Assembly: GCF_034718895.1 (NCBI RefSeq)
Contig: NZ_JAYERP010000001.1
Coordinates: 3,765,001 to 3,829,000 of the forward strand
Length of the DNA stretch: 64,000 bases
DNA from: Paenibacillus phoenicis
Lineage (GTDB): Bacteria; Bacillota; Bacilli; Paenibacillales; Paenibacillaceae
Direction: 5' to 3'
Made by a program: the position numbers and the translations under genes. The notes below the pieces were generated by a model. The model had not been told where the DNA came from. It made no database searches and saw only the letters and a list, made by a program, of their open reading frames with translations. Every line of letters starts with the position of its first letter. Position 1 is the stretch's first letter. Positions 54,637 to 64,000 of this stretch are shown piece by piece.

Positions 54637-57144
54637 ATGTTGAATAAGTGGAATGTCACCCTGTTTCCAGGGATGAGAAAGGCGAAGGCATGGGACAAGG
54701 GAGCGTTGCGGAATATGCTGCTGGGCCAGCCAATCATCCAGCGGGCTGGGCGGCTGTTCGCGGTCAACAAGTGGACCGGACTGCTTCTTGCGATGAGCTT
54801 CCTGCTGGGCCGGGCGACGATCTTGGATGAGCTGGCTCCTTTTGCCGTCGCTTTCTTTGCGGTGATTCGATTTATGCGGCGGGATATCGCGTGGTTCGCA
54901 GGGGCGGCGATGGTCTGCGGAGCGCTGCTGACGCCGGGTGCGCATCTTCATGCCATGGAAATCGCCGTGGAGCTTTTGATCTTCGCTTTGCTGCAAAAGG
55001 GGCTGGAGTCTTTTGAACGGGCAGATCTCTCCTATGCGCCGATTATGGTGTTTACGAGTACGTTCTTCGTTGGGATGTTCGGGGCGGTGATTGGCCCTTC
55101 CCTGACTTGGTACGCACTCGCGATGACCGTGATGGATGCACTGCTCAGCTTCGTATTGACGCTTGTCTTCATTCAGGCGGTCCCGGTGTTTACCTACCGG
55201 AAGAAGCATTACCAGCTGCGCGGCGAGGAAATTTTATGCCTCGTGATCCTGCTGGCTTCAGTGATGACCGGAACGGTCGGGTGGGAGATTCAAGGGTTAT
55301 CGGCCGAGCACGTGCTGTCGAGGTACCTGATCCTGCTGTTCGCCTTGGCAGGCGGTGCACCTTTGGGAGCTTCGGTTGGCGTGATCACCGGATTGATCCT
55401 CAGCCTTGCAGATACGTCGGCCTTGTATCAAATGAGCTTGCTGGCGTTCTCCGGGATGCTGGCCGGGATGCTTCGGGAAGGGCGCAAAGGGGCGGTCGGA
55501 TTCGGCATGTTGCTCGGTTCGTCCATTCTGTCCATCTATATCGCCGGCCCGGCGGATGTGATGTCCTCCACTTGGGAGAGTTGCGCCGCAGTTCTGATCT
55601 TCCTGCTGACCCCCAAAAAGATGGTCCAAATTATTGCCAAATACGTACCCGGTACGCAGGAGCATGCCAAAACCCAGCATGAGTACGCCAAACGGGTACG
55701 CGATATTACGGCTGGCCGGGTGGCGCAGTTCTCCCAAGTCTTCAAGCAGCTGGCGCGAAGCTTCGGACAAGTGTCCAGCACCGGGGAAATCGCTAAGCGC
55801 GGCGAGGAGATCGACCATTTTATGAATGCGGTGACCCAGGGCGCTTGCGCTACCTGCTTCCGCAAGAATACGTGCTGGGACGGACGATTCTATCAAACGT
55901 ACAAGCTGATGACAGAAATGATGACCGCGATCGAGGAGAAGCCGGACATTACTGCGGACGAGTTGCCGGCAAGATGGTTGAAGATGTGCGCGAAGACCGA
56001 CCAGGTGCTGGATATTATGAAACACGAGTACGATCTGTATCAGCATGATCTGCATTGGAAACGGCAAATCTACGACAGCCGCCGGTTGGTGGCCGAACAG
56101 CTCTCGGGGGTCTCGCAGGTGATGGAGGATTTGGCCCGAGAGATCCAACGCGAAGGACAAGCCATGTATAAGCAGGAGGAGCAAATCCGCGAAGCGCTGG
56201 AGAAAATGGGCTTGTCCATTCATAGCATCGACATTGTGAGTCTGGACCACGGAAACGTAGAGATCGAAATCGTACATGCGTACACCCGCGGTTTCGATGA
56301 ATGCCGGAAGATTATTGCTCCGCTGCTGTCAGATATCCTCGGAGAGCATATCGCTGTAATGAATGAAGTCCATCATGGAGGAAAAGAAGGCCTGGCGACC
56401 GTCACCTTCGGCTCGGCGAAAGCGTTTGAGATTACGACCGGGGTCGCCGGCACCGCCAAAGGCGGAGACATGCTCTCGGGCGACAGCTTCAGTGCCAAGG
56501 AGCTGGGCAACGGCACGTTTGCTGTGGCGATCAGCGACGGGATGGGCAACGGGGAGCGGGCGCGGCTCGAGAGCAGTACGGCGCTGAACATCCTCGAACA
56601 GCTGTTGCAATCCGGCATGGAGGAGACGCTGGCGATTAAATCGGTGAACTCGATTCTGATGCTGCGTTCGCCCGATGAGGTGTACGCGACGGTGGATATG
56701 GCGCTGATTGATCAATATACGGCGCGGACGACGTTTATGAAGATCGGTTCCTCACCTAGCTTCATCAAGCGAGGTCAGGAGGTGATCCCGGTGACGGCCA
56801 GCAACCTGCCGATCGGCATCATCCAGGATATCGAGGTCGATCTGGTGTCCGTTCAGCTCTATCCGGGAGATACGCTGATCATGATGACGGACGGTATCTA
56901 TGATGCGCCGGGCCCCGCGGTCAACAAGGAGCTGTGGATCAAGCGGCTGATCCAGGAGATCCAGGCCGAGGATCCGCAGGAGATCGCCGATTGTCTGCTG
57001 GAGTCCGTCATCCGGTATCAGAAGAACGTCATTCACGATGATATGACCGTGGTTGTGGCAAATATCGACCATCTGCAGCCGGAGTGGGCAACGTTGCATA
57101 TCCCCGGCATCAGCCGACTGGAGCGGCCGCGCACCGTGAGTTAA
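54637..57144 (+). CDS. spoIIE: SpoIIE, PP2C phosphatase activating sigma-F
   Basis: An 835-aa protein with about ten membrane spans (roughly 45-335), a central regulatory and FtsZ-interaction region (about 340-600) and a C-terminal PP2C phosphatase domain (about 600-825) with AISDGMGNGERA and MMTDGIYDAPG holding metal-binding Asp residues. SpoIIE dephosphorylates SpoIIAA and so releases sigma-F in the forespore; it also helps build the polar septum. AAAGGCGG precedes the ATG. Confidence 0.95.
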   Translation: MLNKWNVTLFPGMRKAKAWDKGALRNMLLGQPIIQRAGRLFAVNKWTGLLLAMSFLLGRATILDELAPFAVAFFAVIRFMRRDIAWFAGAAMVCGALLTPGAHLHAMEIAVELLIFALLQKGLESFERADLSYAPIMVFTSTFFVGMFGAVIGPSLTWYALAMTVMDALLSFVLTLVFIQAVPVFTYRKKHYQLRGEEILCLVILLASVMTGTVGWEIQGLSAEHVLSRYLILLFALAGGAPLGASVGVITGLILSLADTSALYQMSLLAFSGMLAGMLREGRKGAVGFGMLLGSSILSIYIAGPADVMSSTWESCAAVLIFLLTPKKMVQIIAKYVPGTQEHAKTQHEYAKRVRDITAGRVAQFSQVFKQLARSFGQVSSTGEIAKRGEEIDHFMNAVTQGACATCFRKNTCWDGRFYQTYKLMTEMMTAIEEKPDITADELPARWLKMCAKTDQVLDIMKHEYDLYQHDLHWKRQIYDSRRLVAEQLSGVSQVMEDLAREIQREGQAMYKQEEQIREALEKMGLSIHSIDIVSLDHGNVEIEIVHAYTRGFDECRKIIAPLLSDILGEHIAVMNEVHHGGKEGLATVTFGSAKAFEITTGVAGTAKGGDMLSGDSFSAKELGNGTFAVAISDGMGNGERARLESSTALNILEQLLQSGMEETLAIKSVNSILMLRSPDEVYATVDMALIDQYTARTTFMKIGSSPSFIKRGQEVIPVTASNLPIGIIQDIEVDLVSVQLYPGDTLIMMTDGIYDAPGPAVNKELWIKRLIQEIQAEDPQEIADCLLESVIRYQKNVIHDDMTVVVANIDHLQPEWATLHIPGISRLERPRTVS

Positions 57145-57153
57145 ACAGAGAGC

Positions 57154-57183
57154 TTGAGGTGAGAACCTCAGGTTCTTTTTTTG
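57154..57183 (+). terminator. probable terminator after spoIIE
   Basis: TGAGGT pairs with ACCTCA around GAGA, then GG and a TTCTTTTTTT tail. Short stem. Confidence 0.55.
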
Positions 57184-57256
57184 GCGGAAAAATCTTGTTT
57201 TTCCTGAACTGGGGGAAAGCGCGTTATAATAGGGGGTGAGAAAGGGGAGTGGAATA

Positions 57257-58168
57257 TTGGATTACCGTGTGGAGGTTACCTTTGAACCCCGGTACGAGCT
57301 GCTTAGCAGCCTACATACGATGATATGCCGCAAATCACATAAGAAAATCGACCTGAGCCCGGCATGGGTGAAGGATACGTTAAAACAAATTACGCCGGAT
57401 TTGAGCTCCCTTCTCAGCGAAATGGAAGTGGACAGCGACTGGAAAACCACGTATTTGCTTGCTTACTTGTGCCCGGACGGGGCGTCGCCTGAGGAGTTTC
57501 TGGCGTGGCTGGAGAAGAAGACGCCGGGAGATCTGTATGAGCTGATCGCCGAGTACAGTCAGCAATTTCCGAAGGATATGGGGCAATTCCGCTCCCGTAC
57601 CTTGACCGTGTTGTCCAGCTGGCATGAGCAATATTTCCGTAAGCTGGAGCCGGAAGTGATCGGCGGGCTGCGTTCCGAAGCTCAGGCGCGTACGGCGGAG
57701 CTGGCCAACCAAACCGAGTTGTCGGCGTTTATCGAGGAGACGACGAACGGATTAACGTTTATGCCAAAGGAAGGGCTGGAGAAGCTGGTTCTTGTGCCGC
57801 ACTATCATTTTCAGCCGATGAATATCATTTATCACTTTGGCCGGATCACGCAGTGTCATTATTCGGCGCGATTCTATCTGGACGACGAAACGGATTTTCC
57901 TCCCCATGAATACCGGATGCTCCGGGCGCTCGCCGAGCAGAGCCGACTGAAAATTTTGCGTTATTTGAGCGGCGGTCCCCGAACATTTACGGAGATCGTC
58001 CGTCACTTGCAGATTTCCAAGGGGATTACGCATGATCATGTGTCCAAGCTTCGCAGCGGCGGCTTTATCCGTGCCCATATCGATGGGGAAACGATATCCG
58101 AATACAGCTTGCGTCCGGAAATGCTGGATGTGATGCACCGGAAATTGGTCGATTATATCGTCAACTAA
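57257..58168 (+). CDS. ArsR-like winged-helix transcription regulator with a long N-terminal domain
   Basis: A 303-aa protein. Residues 1-210 form an uncharacterised helical domain. Residues about 215-300 form an ArsR-type winged helix (RALAEQSRLKILRYLSGGPRTFTEIVRHLQ, seen at about 221-250) with a basic recognition helix (HDHVSKLRSGGFI). It lacks the metal-binding ELCVCDL motif of ArsR, so metal sensing is unlikely. The TTG at 57257 follows AAAGGGGAG. It is probably a local regulator of the downstream oligopeptide transporter; the ligand is unknown. Confidence 0.82.
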   Translation: MDYRVEVTFEPRYELLSSLHTMICRKSHKKIDLSPAWVKDTLKQITPDLSSLLSEMEVDSDWKTTYLLAYLCPDGASPEEFLAWLEKKTPGDLYELIAEYSQQFPKDMGQFRSRTLTVLSSWHEQYFRKLEPEVIGGLRSEAQARTAELANQTELSAFIEETTNGLTFMPKEGLEKLVLVPHYHFQPMNIIYHFGRITQCHYSARFYLDDETDFPPHEYRMLRALAEQSRLKILRYLSGGPRTFTEIVRHLQISKGITHDHVSKLRSGGFIRAHIDGETISEYSLRPEMLDVMHRKLVDYIVN

Positions 58169-58195
58169 ATCAGTGCCAGCCATGGCAGTCATAAG

Positions 58196-58233
58196 GATTC
58201 CGCACCGTGTGAACGGGGGCGGGGTCTTTTTTT
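58196..58233 (+). terminator. terminator after the ArsR-like gene
   Basis: GATTCCGC (58196-58203) pairs with GCGGGGTC (58219-58226), with two G-U pairs, followed by seven T residues. Confidence 0.7.
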
Positions 58234-58243
58234 GTGGCATAAA

Positions 58244-58283
58244 TATTAAATTCTCTGAATAAAGAAAAATTATTAAGTTCTCT
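58244..58283 (+). promoter_or_regulatory. 13-bp direct repeat upstream of the transporter promoter
   Basis: TATTAAATTCTCT (58244-58256) and TATTAAGTTCTCT (58271-58283) differ at one base and are 27 bp apart. The second abuts the -35. It is a candidate operator for the adjacent ArsR-like regulator. Confidence 0.45.
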
Positions 58284-58284
58284 A

Positions 58285-58313
58285 TTTACAGAACCGCATC
58301 CCGATCGTATAAT
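58285..58313 (+). promoter_or_regulatory. sigma-A promoter of the oligopeptide transporter operon
   Basis: TTTACA (58285-58290), a 17-nt spacer and TATAAT (58308-58313). Confidence 0.78.
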
Positions 58314-58401
58314 AGGAGCGTTAAAACTCTACTTAACTTATCGGAATTAATGTCTATTGTAAGGTTCCACCTGAAAAAAGACAATTCGGAGGGAGAAAAT
58401 C

Positions 58402-60162
58402 ATGCAAATGAAGAAAAAACGAGTGACTGCGCTTCTGACCTTATTGTTGTCCGGGGCTTTGGTACTGACGGCCTGCGGCGGGGACGGGGGCAACAATACT
58501 ACGCAGGGAGCGGATTCGACATCGGCTCAGGCGGGTAATGGCCAAAGCGAGGCTGGTGCGAACAACGCAGGCGCAGAAGCAGGAGGCGCGCTGCAGTTCA
58601 TTCCGGCCAGCGATATGTCCAAGCTTCCAGCGATAGCCAAAGAGCGCACCGATACGATTATCGTTGGCTTAACCGACCCGAGCGGTGCGTTTACGCCGTA
58701 CTTCCAGCAGAGCGGATATGACGGCAATGTATCGTCGCTATTATTTACGCCGCTGGTAACGGTGGATGACAATGGGCTGCCGACCCCGGGCCTCGCCGAA
58801 AGCTGGGAGGTTTCCGATGATCAGCTGACGTATACGTACCATCTGCGTAAGGACTTGAAGTTCAGCGACGGTTCGCCAATGACTGCAGACGATGTGGCCT
58901 TTACCTGGACGTTGCTGCATGACAAAGCTTACGACGGGGACTCCCAAATCCCAACGCTGCATATCGTTGGCGGTGAAGCTTATAAGGAAGGGAAGGCGGA
59001 CAGCATTTCCGGCATTACCGTGAAAGATCCGCAGACCATCTCGGTGACGCTGGAGCAGCCAAATGCGACCGCCCTGGTGCTGCTTGGCGGCGATATCCTG
59101 TCCAAAGCTTATTACGGCAAGGACTACAAGTTCGGCCAGCTCGATTACATTAAGAAGCTGCACGAGAAGCCGGTCGGCAACGGCCCTTATATCCTGGAGA
59201 AGTTCATTCCGGGGCAAGAGGTGCGTTATGTCGCCAACCCTTACTACTATGCGGGTAAGCCAAAAACCGAGAAGTTTATCTATAAAACCTCTGAAGGTGA
59301 CACATGGCAGTACCTGGAGACAGGTGAAGTGGACTACGCTTCCTTCAGCGCCACGACCGAGAACATCGATAAGCTGAAAAGCATGGGCTTCGTCAATATT
59401 TTGCCGTATACCCCAAGCACTTATGGTTATCTGCAATTAAATCTCGAACATGAAGCTTTGAAGGATAAGAAAGTTAGACAGGCGCTGACGTATGGATTGG
59501 ATCGTCAAAGCATTTACGTGGAAGTGAACCAAGGCGCAGGGCAAGTTGCCAACATTCCAGCTTCGCCAATTTCCTGGGCTTACACGGAAGAAGGCATCAA
59601 CCAATATGCCTATGATCCGGACAAAGCCAATCAACTGCTGGACGAAGCCGGTTGGGTGAAAGGGGCAGACGGCATCCGTGAGAAGGACGGTCAGAAGCTG
59701 ACCATCCATTACCTTGGTTCCAAGAACGCCCAAACCGACGTCTTTATTGCTGTAGCGACGGAGAACTTCGCTGAAATCGGCGTAAACTTCCAGCCGGAGG
59801 TGTTCGCGGACTTTAACGCGCTGGTCTCCAAGGTCGAAGGCGGCGACTACGATATGGCTTCCTTCTCTACTCCAATGCTTGCTGACCCGTCCGACGGCGT
59901 ACTGCAATTCGTGGATGGAGAGATCAAAGGTTATGACAACCCGAAGGTCAAAGAGTTGTATGACAAAGCACTGAGCACCAGCGACATCGAACAACGTAAA
60001 GCCACTTATAAGGAGCTGTTCCAGCTGCTGAACGACGAATTGCCGATTATCTTCACGAACTACAAGAAGACGGTATATGCCTATAACGGCCGCATTCAAA
60101 ACCTGACGGTCAGTCCGTTTACCGGCCTGTCCTCCAGCTTGCCAAACTGGACGTTGGAATAG
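58402..60162 (+). CDS. oppA: oligopeptide ABC transporter substrate-binding lipoprotein
   Basis: A 586-aa extracellular solute-binding protein of the DppA/OppA family (SBP family 5). The lipobox is LTACG (Cys about 25). A Gly/Ala/Asn/Ser-rich linker (about 30-65) leads to the binding fold with LAESWEVSDDQLTYTYHLRKD and VRQALTYGLDRQ. It captures peptides, or possibly nickel or sugar ligands, at the cell surface. GGAGGG precedes the ATG. It is the first gene of an A-B-C-D-F operon. Confidence 0.9.
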   Translation: MQMKKKRVTALLTLLLSGALVLTACGGDGGNNTTQGADSTSAQAGNGQSEAGANNAGAEAGGALQFIPASDMSKLPAIAKERTDTIIVGLTDPSGAFTPYFQQSGYDGNVSSLLFTPLVTVDDNGLPTPGLAESWEVSDDQLTYTYHLRKDLKFSDGSPMTADDVAFTWTLLHDKAYDGDSQIPTLHIVGGEAYKEGKADSISGITVKDPQTISVTLEQPNATALVLLGGDILSKAYYGKDYKFGQLDYIKKLHEKPVGNGPYILEKFIPGQEVRYVANPYYYAGKPKTEKFIYKTSEGDTWQYLETGEVDYASFSATTENIDKLKSMGFVNILPYTPSTYGYLQLNLEHEALKDKKVRQALTYGLDRQSIYVEVNQGAGQVANIPASPISWAYTEEGINQYAYDPDKANQLLDEAGWVKGADGIREKDGQKLTIHYLGSKNAQTDVFIAVATENFAEIGVNFQPEVFADFNALVSKVEGGDYDMASFSTPMLADPSDGVLQFVDGEIKGYDNPKVKELYDKALSTSDIEQRKATYKELFQLLNDELPIIFTNYKKTVYAYNGRIQNLTVSPFTGLSSSLPNWTLE

Positions 60163-60243
60163 AATCTGAATCTTTGAAAAATCAGCCGCTCCCCTCGTGT
60201 GCCCTGCATGCGAGGGGATGGCTTGTCTAAGGAGTGCGACGCG

Positions 60244-61197
60244 ATGAGCGCCTATATCACCAAACGATTGATTTATATGGCGGCGATTTTGCTGGCGGCC
60301 TCGCTGCTGATCTTTTGCCTGTACGCGCTGACGCCCGGCGACTTCATCAGCGGGAACATCAAGCTGACGCCGGAGCGCAAGGCCGAGCTGCGGGAGATCT
60401 ACGGCTTGAACAAGCCGGTGCTGGAACGGTACTTCATATGGATGAAGAATGCTTTTCACGGCGACTTTGGCTATTCGTTAGCCCAGCAGAAGCCGGTGCT
60501 GGCGTTGTTTAACGACTATATCTGGAACTCGTTCCTGCTGGCGGCGGTATCGACGTTCTTTACCTGGTTTATTGCCGTGATCGTTGGCGTCATCTCGGCT
60601 TACAAGCAGTATTCCTGGTTCGATACACTTGTGCTGGTGCTGATCTTTGCTGCGATGTCGCTGCCGTCTTTTTTTATCGGACTATTCCTGATCAAGATTC
60701 TCGCGGTCGATTTGAAATGGCTGCCGCCGGGCGGGATGATCACAACGGGGAGCAGTGCCACTGGATTTGCTTACGTAAAAGAGGTTATTCACCATATGAC
60801 CCTGCCGGTGATCGTAATGACCATTTTGGGCGTCGGTTCGCTGACCCGTTACTTCCGGACCAACATGATCGACGTGATTAAGCAGGATTATATCCGAACG
60901 GCTCGCGCCAAAGGGTTGAAGGAAAGCAAGGTGCTGTACCGCCATGCGCTGCGAAACGCGTTGCTTCCGGCGATTACGCTGGTGGGCTTTGAGCTGCCTG
61001 CGTTGTTTGGCGGTTCGTTGATCATTGAGAAAATCTTTAACTGGCCGGGGATTGGGCAGTTGTATATGTCCTCTTTTTCTGTTCGGGATTATCCGTTATT
61101 GATGGGATTTACGATGCTGATTGCGATCTTGACTGTGATCGGGACGTTGTTATCGGACTTGCTGTACCATATCGCCGACCCGCGTGTCCGGTTGTAA
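60244..61197 (+). CDS. oppB: oligopeptide ABC transporter permease (OppB type)
   Basis: A 317-aa permease with six predicted spans and the EAA loop (RTARAKGLKESKVLYRHALR) that docks on the ATPases. The ATG at 60244 follows TAAGGAG; a 15-codon upstream extension lacks support. It lies between the binding protein and OppC. Confidence 0.92.
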   Translation: MSAYITKRLIYMAAILLAASLLIFCLYALTPGDFISGNIKLTPERKAELREIYGLNKPVLERYFIWMKNAFHGDFGYSLAQQKPVLALFNDYIWNSFLLAAVSTFFTWFIAVIVGVISAYKQYSWFDTLVLVLIFAAMSLPSFFIGLFLIKILAVDLKWLPPGGMITTGSSATGFAYVKEVIHHMTLPVIVMTILGVGSLTRYFRTNMIDVIKQDYIRTARAKGLKESKVLYRHALRNALLPAITLVGFELPALFGGSLIIEKIFNWPGIGQLYMSSFSVRDYPLLMGFTMLIAILTVIGTLLSDLLYHIADPRVRL

Positions 61198-61214
61198 TAG
61201 GGGGTTAAGCAACC

Positions 61215-62150
61215 ATGAACTCAATTCCAGAACATCTATCGAAGCCGGGCCAAGAGGCTGCCCGTACCGCCGTGTCCAAGAAGCCGTCGCTGTGGCGCCA
61301 GTCGCTGCGCCGGCTGCTTCGCAATAAACTGGCCATGTCGGGGCTCGTTGTTGTTGTTTTTATGTTTCTTGCCTGCTTCTTGGGTCCGCTGTTCTCGCCG
61401 TATGCGGATAACAAAATTCAGATGTCGATGATGAACAAGCCGCCGAGCTGGCAGCATTGGCTGGGGACCGACAAGCTGGGCCGGGACGTATTAACCCGGG
61501 TTCTGCAGGCCGGACGCATTTCGCTGACCGTTGGCTTGGCATCCATGGTGTTGTCCGTCTTCTTGGGCACGCTGCTTGGCGCGATTGCCGGGTATTATCG
61601 CGGGATTGTGGACCAAATCATCATGCGGCTTGCCGACTTGCTGTTAACAATTCCTGGTCTACCGCTGCTGTTCATTGCCGGGGCGCTGCTATCGGAGTGG
61701 AAGGTGCCGACCGACTACCGCATGTACATCGTGATGATCATGCTCAGTCTGGTGAACTGGCCGGGGCTGGCGCGGATGATCCGCGGGCAGATGCTGAGCC
61801 TGCGGGAGCGCGAGTTCATGCAGGCGGCGGAGGTGCTGGGGCTTCGCGACCGGCGCAAGCTGGTCCATCACCTGCTGCCGAATCTCGTGCCGCTGATTAT
61901 CGTGATTGCCACCCTGAACATCGGCGGGGCGATTCTTAGCGAGTCGGTGCTCAGCTTCTTTGGGCTGGGCGTGATGCCGCCGACGCCGACCTGGGGCAAT
62001 ATGATCGACGCCGCGAACAATTTGATCGACTTCCAGCAGCATCCTTGGCTGTGGATTCCGCCAGGGCTGTCTATTTTTGCCACCGTCATTGCTATCAATT
62101 TGTTTGGCGACGGGCTGCGGGACGTGCTGGATCCGAAAATGAACAGGTAG
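61215..62150 (+). CDS. oppC: oligopeptide ABC transporter permease (OppC type)
   Basis: A 311-aa permease with an N-terminal OppC segment (LWRQSLRRLLRNKLAMSGL), six spans and the EAA loop (EFMQAAEVLGLRDRRKLVHH). It pairs with OppB in the membrane. GGGGG precedes the ATG. It is 18 nt after oppB. Confidence 0.92.
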   Translation: MNSIPEHLSKPGQEAARTAVSKKPSLWRQSLRRLLRNKLAMSGLVVVVFMFLACFLGPLFSPYADNKIQMSMMNKPPSWQHWLGTDKLGRDVLTRVLQAGRISLTVGLASMVLSVFLGTLLGAIAGYYRGIVDQIIMRLADLLLTIPGLPLLFIAGALLSEWKVPTDYRMYIVMIMLSLVNWPGLARMIRGQMLSLREREFMQAAEVLGLRDRRKLVHHLLPNLVPLIIVIATLNIGGAILSESVLSFFGLGVMPPTPTWGNMIDAANNLIDFQQHPWLWIPPGLSIFATVIAINLFGDGLRDVLDPKMNR

Positions 62151-62162
62151 GTGAAGAAGCTT

Positions 62163-63146
62163 ATGTCAACTTTGCTGGAGATAGACCAGCTAAGCACGCA
62201 TTTTCATACCGAAGAAGGACGTATCAAGGCGGTTGATGAAGTCAGCCTGCGGATCAAGCCGGGGGAAACCGTGTGTATCGTCGGAGAGTCGGGCTGCGGC
62301 AAAAGCGTGACGGCGATGTCAATTATGGGCTTGCTGCAAAACGGCCCCGAGGTGGAGATCGGCGGACGAATTCAATTTGGCGATACCGATCTGTTGTCTT
62401 TAGATAAACATCATCTTCGCGCCATTCGCGGACATGAGATCGCGATGATTTTTCAGGAGCCGATGTCTTCGCTGAACCCGGTGCTGACGATCGGAGAGCA
62501 GTTAATCGAGCCGATGGTGCTTCACTTGAAGCTGAGCAAGAAGGAAGCTCGCCAGCGGGCCCTCGAGCTGATTGAACAGGTTGGGATCTCTCGGCCGGAG
62601 CAGATTATGAAGAGTTACCCGCATGAGCTGAGCGGCGGGATGCTGCAGCGGATTATGATTGCGATCGCCATCTCCTGCCGGCCGAAGCTGCTGATTGCGG
62701 ACGAACCAACGACGGCGCTCGACGTAACGATCCAAGCCCAAATCCTCGATATGCTGCGGCAAATTAAGGCGGAATCCGACATGTCGATTCTGCTGATCAC
62801 CCATGATCTTGGTGTCGTCGCAGAAATGGCTGATTACGTGGTCGTGATGTATGCTGGCAAAGTGGTTGAGGAAGGGGAAGTGACCGCGCTGTTCGAATCG
62901 CCGAAGCACCCTTACACGCAAGGGTTGTTGAAGTCGAAGCCGGTGCTCGGACAGCGTCAGGATGAGCTGTTTTCCATTCCGGGCCAAGTGCCAAATTTGC
63001 TGGAATTGCAGCCTTCTTGTTATTTTCAGGACCGCTGCGCGCACTGCATGGACATTTGCCGCACGAAGGAGCCGGCATTGAAATCGCTTGGAGGCGGCCA
63101 GAAAGCCGCTTGCTGGTTGTATGAGGAGGAGAAACGCCATGGGTGA
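62163..63146 (+). CDS. oppD: oligopeptide ABC transporter ATPase (OppD type)
   Basis: A 327-aa ATPase. Walker A GESGCGKS, signature LSGGMLQR (normally LSGGM/Q), Walker [13 protein letters not shown] and the H-loop THDLG are present. The C-terminal OppD/F domain has Cys residues ([14 protein letters not shown]) typical of the group's cluster-binding tail. The ATG at 62163 is preferred; a GTG at 62151 is also in frame. Its end overlaps oppF by 8 nt. Confidence 0.92.
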   Translation: MSTLLEIDQLSTHFHTEEGRIKAVDEVSLRIKPGETVCIVGESGCGKSVTAMSIMGLLQNGPEVEIGGRIQFGDTDLLSLDKHHLRAIRGHEIAMIFQEPMSSLNPVLTIGEQLIEPMVLHLKLSKKEARQRALELIEQVGISRPEQIMKSYPHELSGGMLQRIMIAIAISCRPKLLIADEPTTALDVTIQAQILDMLRQIKAESDMSILLITHDLGVVAEMADYVVVMYAGKVVEEGEVTALFESPKHPYTQGLLKSKPVLGQRQDELFSIPGQVPNLLELQPSCYFQDRCAHCMDICRTKEPALKSLGGGQKAACWLYEEEKRHG

Positions 63147-64000
63147 GCCGCTGCTGACAGTACGGCATTTGAAAAAGTATTTTCCGATTAAGACAGGGCT
63201 CCTGCAGCGGACAACCGGACAGGTGAAGGCCGTGGACGACATCAGCTTCACCATTCAGCCCGGGGAAACCTTCGGCCTGGTGGGTGAATCGGGCAGCGGG
63301 AAGAGTACGGTCGGCCGCAGCATCGTTCGTTTGACAGAGAAGACGGACGGCGACATTCTGTTTAAAGGCACAGATCTTTACTCGCTAGCGGATGAAGAGC
63401 TGCGCCGGTTGAGACCGAAGCTGCAGATGATTTTCCAGGACCCCTACGGTTCCTTGAATCCCCGGATTCGGGTTGGCGACGCAATCGGCGAAGCTTTGCT
63501 CGACCACGGGTTGCTGCCGAAGGCGGAGATCCGCGACCGGGTGCTGGAGGTGCTGGCTTCCTGCGGGCTGTCCTCTTATCATATCGATCGTTATCCGCAC
63601 GAGTTCTCCGGCGGGCAACGCCAACGGATCGGAATCGCTCGCGCGCTGATTCTGAACCCCGAACTGATGATTGCCGATGAACCGGTGTCTGCGCTGGACG
63701 TATCGATCCAAGCGCAAATCATCAACCTGTTCCGTAAGCTGCAGGAGACTCGCGGGTTAACGTATTTGTTTATCTCGCATGACTTGAGTGTCGTGGAGCA
63801 TCTGTGCACGCAGGTTGGGGTGATGTATTTGGGCGGAATGGTTGAAATGGCCTCGCGGGATGAGTTGTTCCGCCATCCGTTGCATCCCTATACTAAGGCG
63901 CTTCTGTCTGCCGTGCCGCTGCCAATCCCGCGCATGAAGCGGGAGCGGATTATTTTGAAGGGCGATATTCCGAGTCCGGCGAACCCGCCTTCCGGCTGCA
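63139..64000 (+). CDS. oppF: oligopeptide ABC transporter ATPase (OppF type), partial
   Basis: The first 287 codons of an ATPase whose 3' end lies beyond the window. Walker A GESGSGKS, signature FSGGQRQR, Walker B MIADEPVSALD and the H-loop SHDLS are present, and the OppF C-terminal domain has begun (HPYTKALLSAVP). GGAGGAG precedes the ATG at 63139. Confidence 0.92.
   Translation, partial: MGEPLLTVRHLKKYFPIKTGLLQRTTGQVKAVDDISFTIQPGETFGLVGESGSGKSTVGRSIVRLTEKTDGDILFKGTDLYSLADEELRRLRPKLQMIFQDPYGSLNPRIRVGDAIGEALLDHGLLPKAEIRDRVLEVLASCGLSSYHIDRYPHEFSGGQRQRIGIARALILNPELMIADEPVSALDVSIQAQIINLFRKLQETRGLTYLFISHDLSVVEHLCTQVGVMYLGGMVEMASRDELFRHPLHPYTKALLSAVPLPIPRMKRERIILKGDIPSPANPPSGC

Overview
The window is chromosomal DNA of a spore-forming Firmicute, most likely Paenibacillus or a close relative. 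The gene order matches the Bacillus subtilis csfB-to-spoIIE segment (gin, yaaO, tmk, darA, yaaR, holB, ricT, yabA, yabB, rsmI, abrB, tatD, yabE, rnmV, rsmA, yabG, veg, sspF, ispE, purR, spoVG, glmU, prs, pth, fin, mfd, spoVT, yabM, yabN, hup, rqcP, yabP, yabQ, divIC, yabR, spoIIE). Moderate GC content, many TTG starts behind strong ribosome binding sites, and several families of palindromic intergenic repeats fit Paenibacillus. Genus is an inference; no database search was made.

Layout. 1-960: 3' end of 23S rRNA, 5S rRNA and a terminator. 961-5300: accessory genes (a secreted amidase with an S-layer-like segment, a small lipoprotein, a membrane protein), then the sigma-G inhibitor gin behind a sigma-F-type promoter. 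5375-37466: conserved block for DNA replication, repair, translation, cell wall precursors, PRPP/purine control and sporulation. It includes a cyclic-di-AMP riboswitch upstream of the G5/3D cell-wall protein YabE. The c-di-AMP receptor DarA is encoded in the same block. 37467-52243: a metabolic island between rqcP and yabP, which adjoin in B. subtilis. It carries a full [FeFe]-hydrogenase set (HydE, HydG, HydF; a NuoE/NuoF/HydA-like trimer), a two-gene 2-oxoacid:ferredoxin oxidoreductase and aspartate ammonia-lyase. 52403-57144: yabP, yabQ, divIC, yabR and spoIIE. 57257-64000: an ArsR-like regulator and an oligopeptide ABC transporter (A-B-C-D-F order), the last gene cut by the window edge.

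How the island may work (inference). Pyruvate or another 2-oxoacid is oxidised with CoA to acyl-CoA, CO2 and reduced ferredoxin. The cytosolic trimer then makes H2 from reduced ferredoxin and probably NADH. Palindromes of the form TTGTGA-N6-TCACAA (Rex or Fnr type) precede hydE and the oxidoreductase operon, and a near-consensus cre abuts the first. Fermentative H2 production is therefore probably tied to NADH/NAD+ ratio or oxygen, and possibly to carbon status.

The most unusual non-coding DNA is: two 185-bp long-hairpin elements flanking a 35-bp minisatellite between hydG and hydF; a 14-unit heptamer array between hydA and hydG; inverted copies of a roughly 170-bp dispersed repeat beside darA and yabE; and two clusters of short palindromic units.
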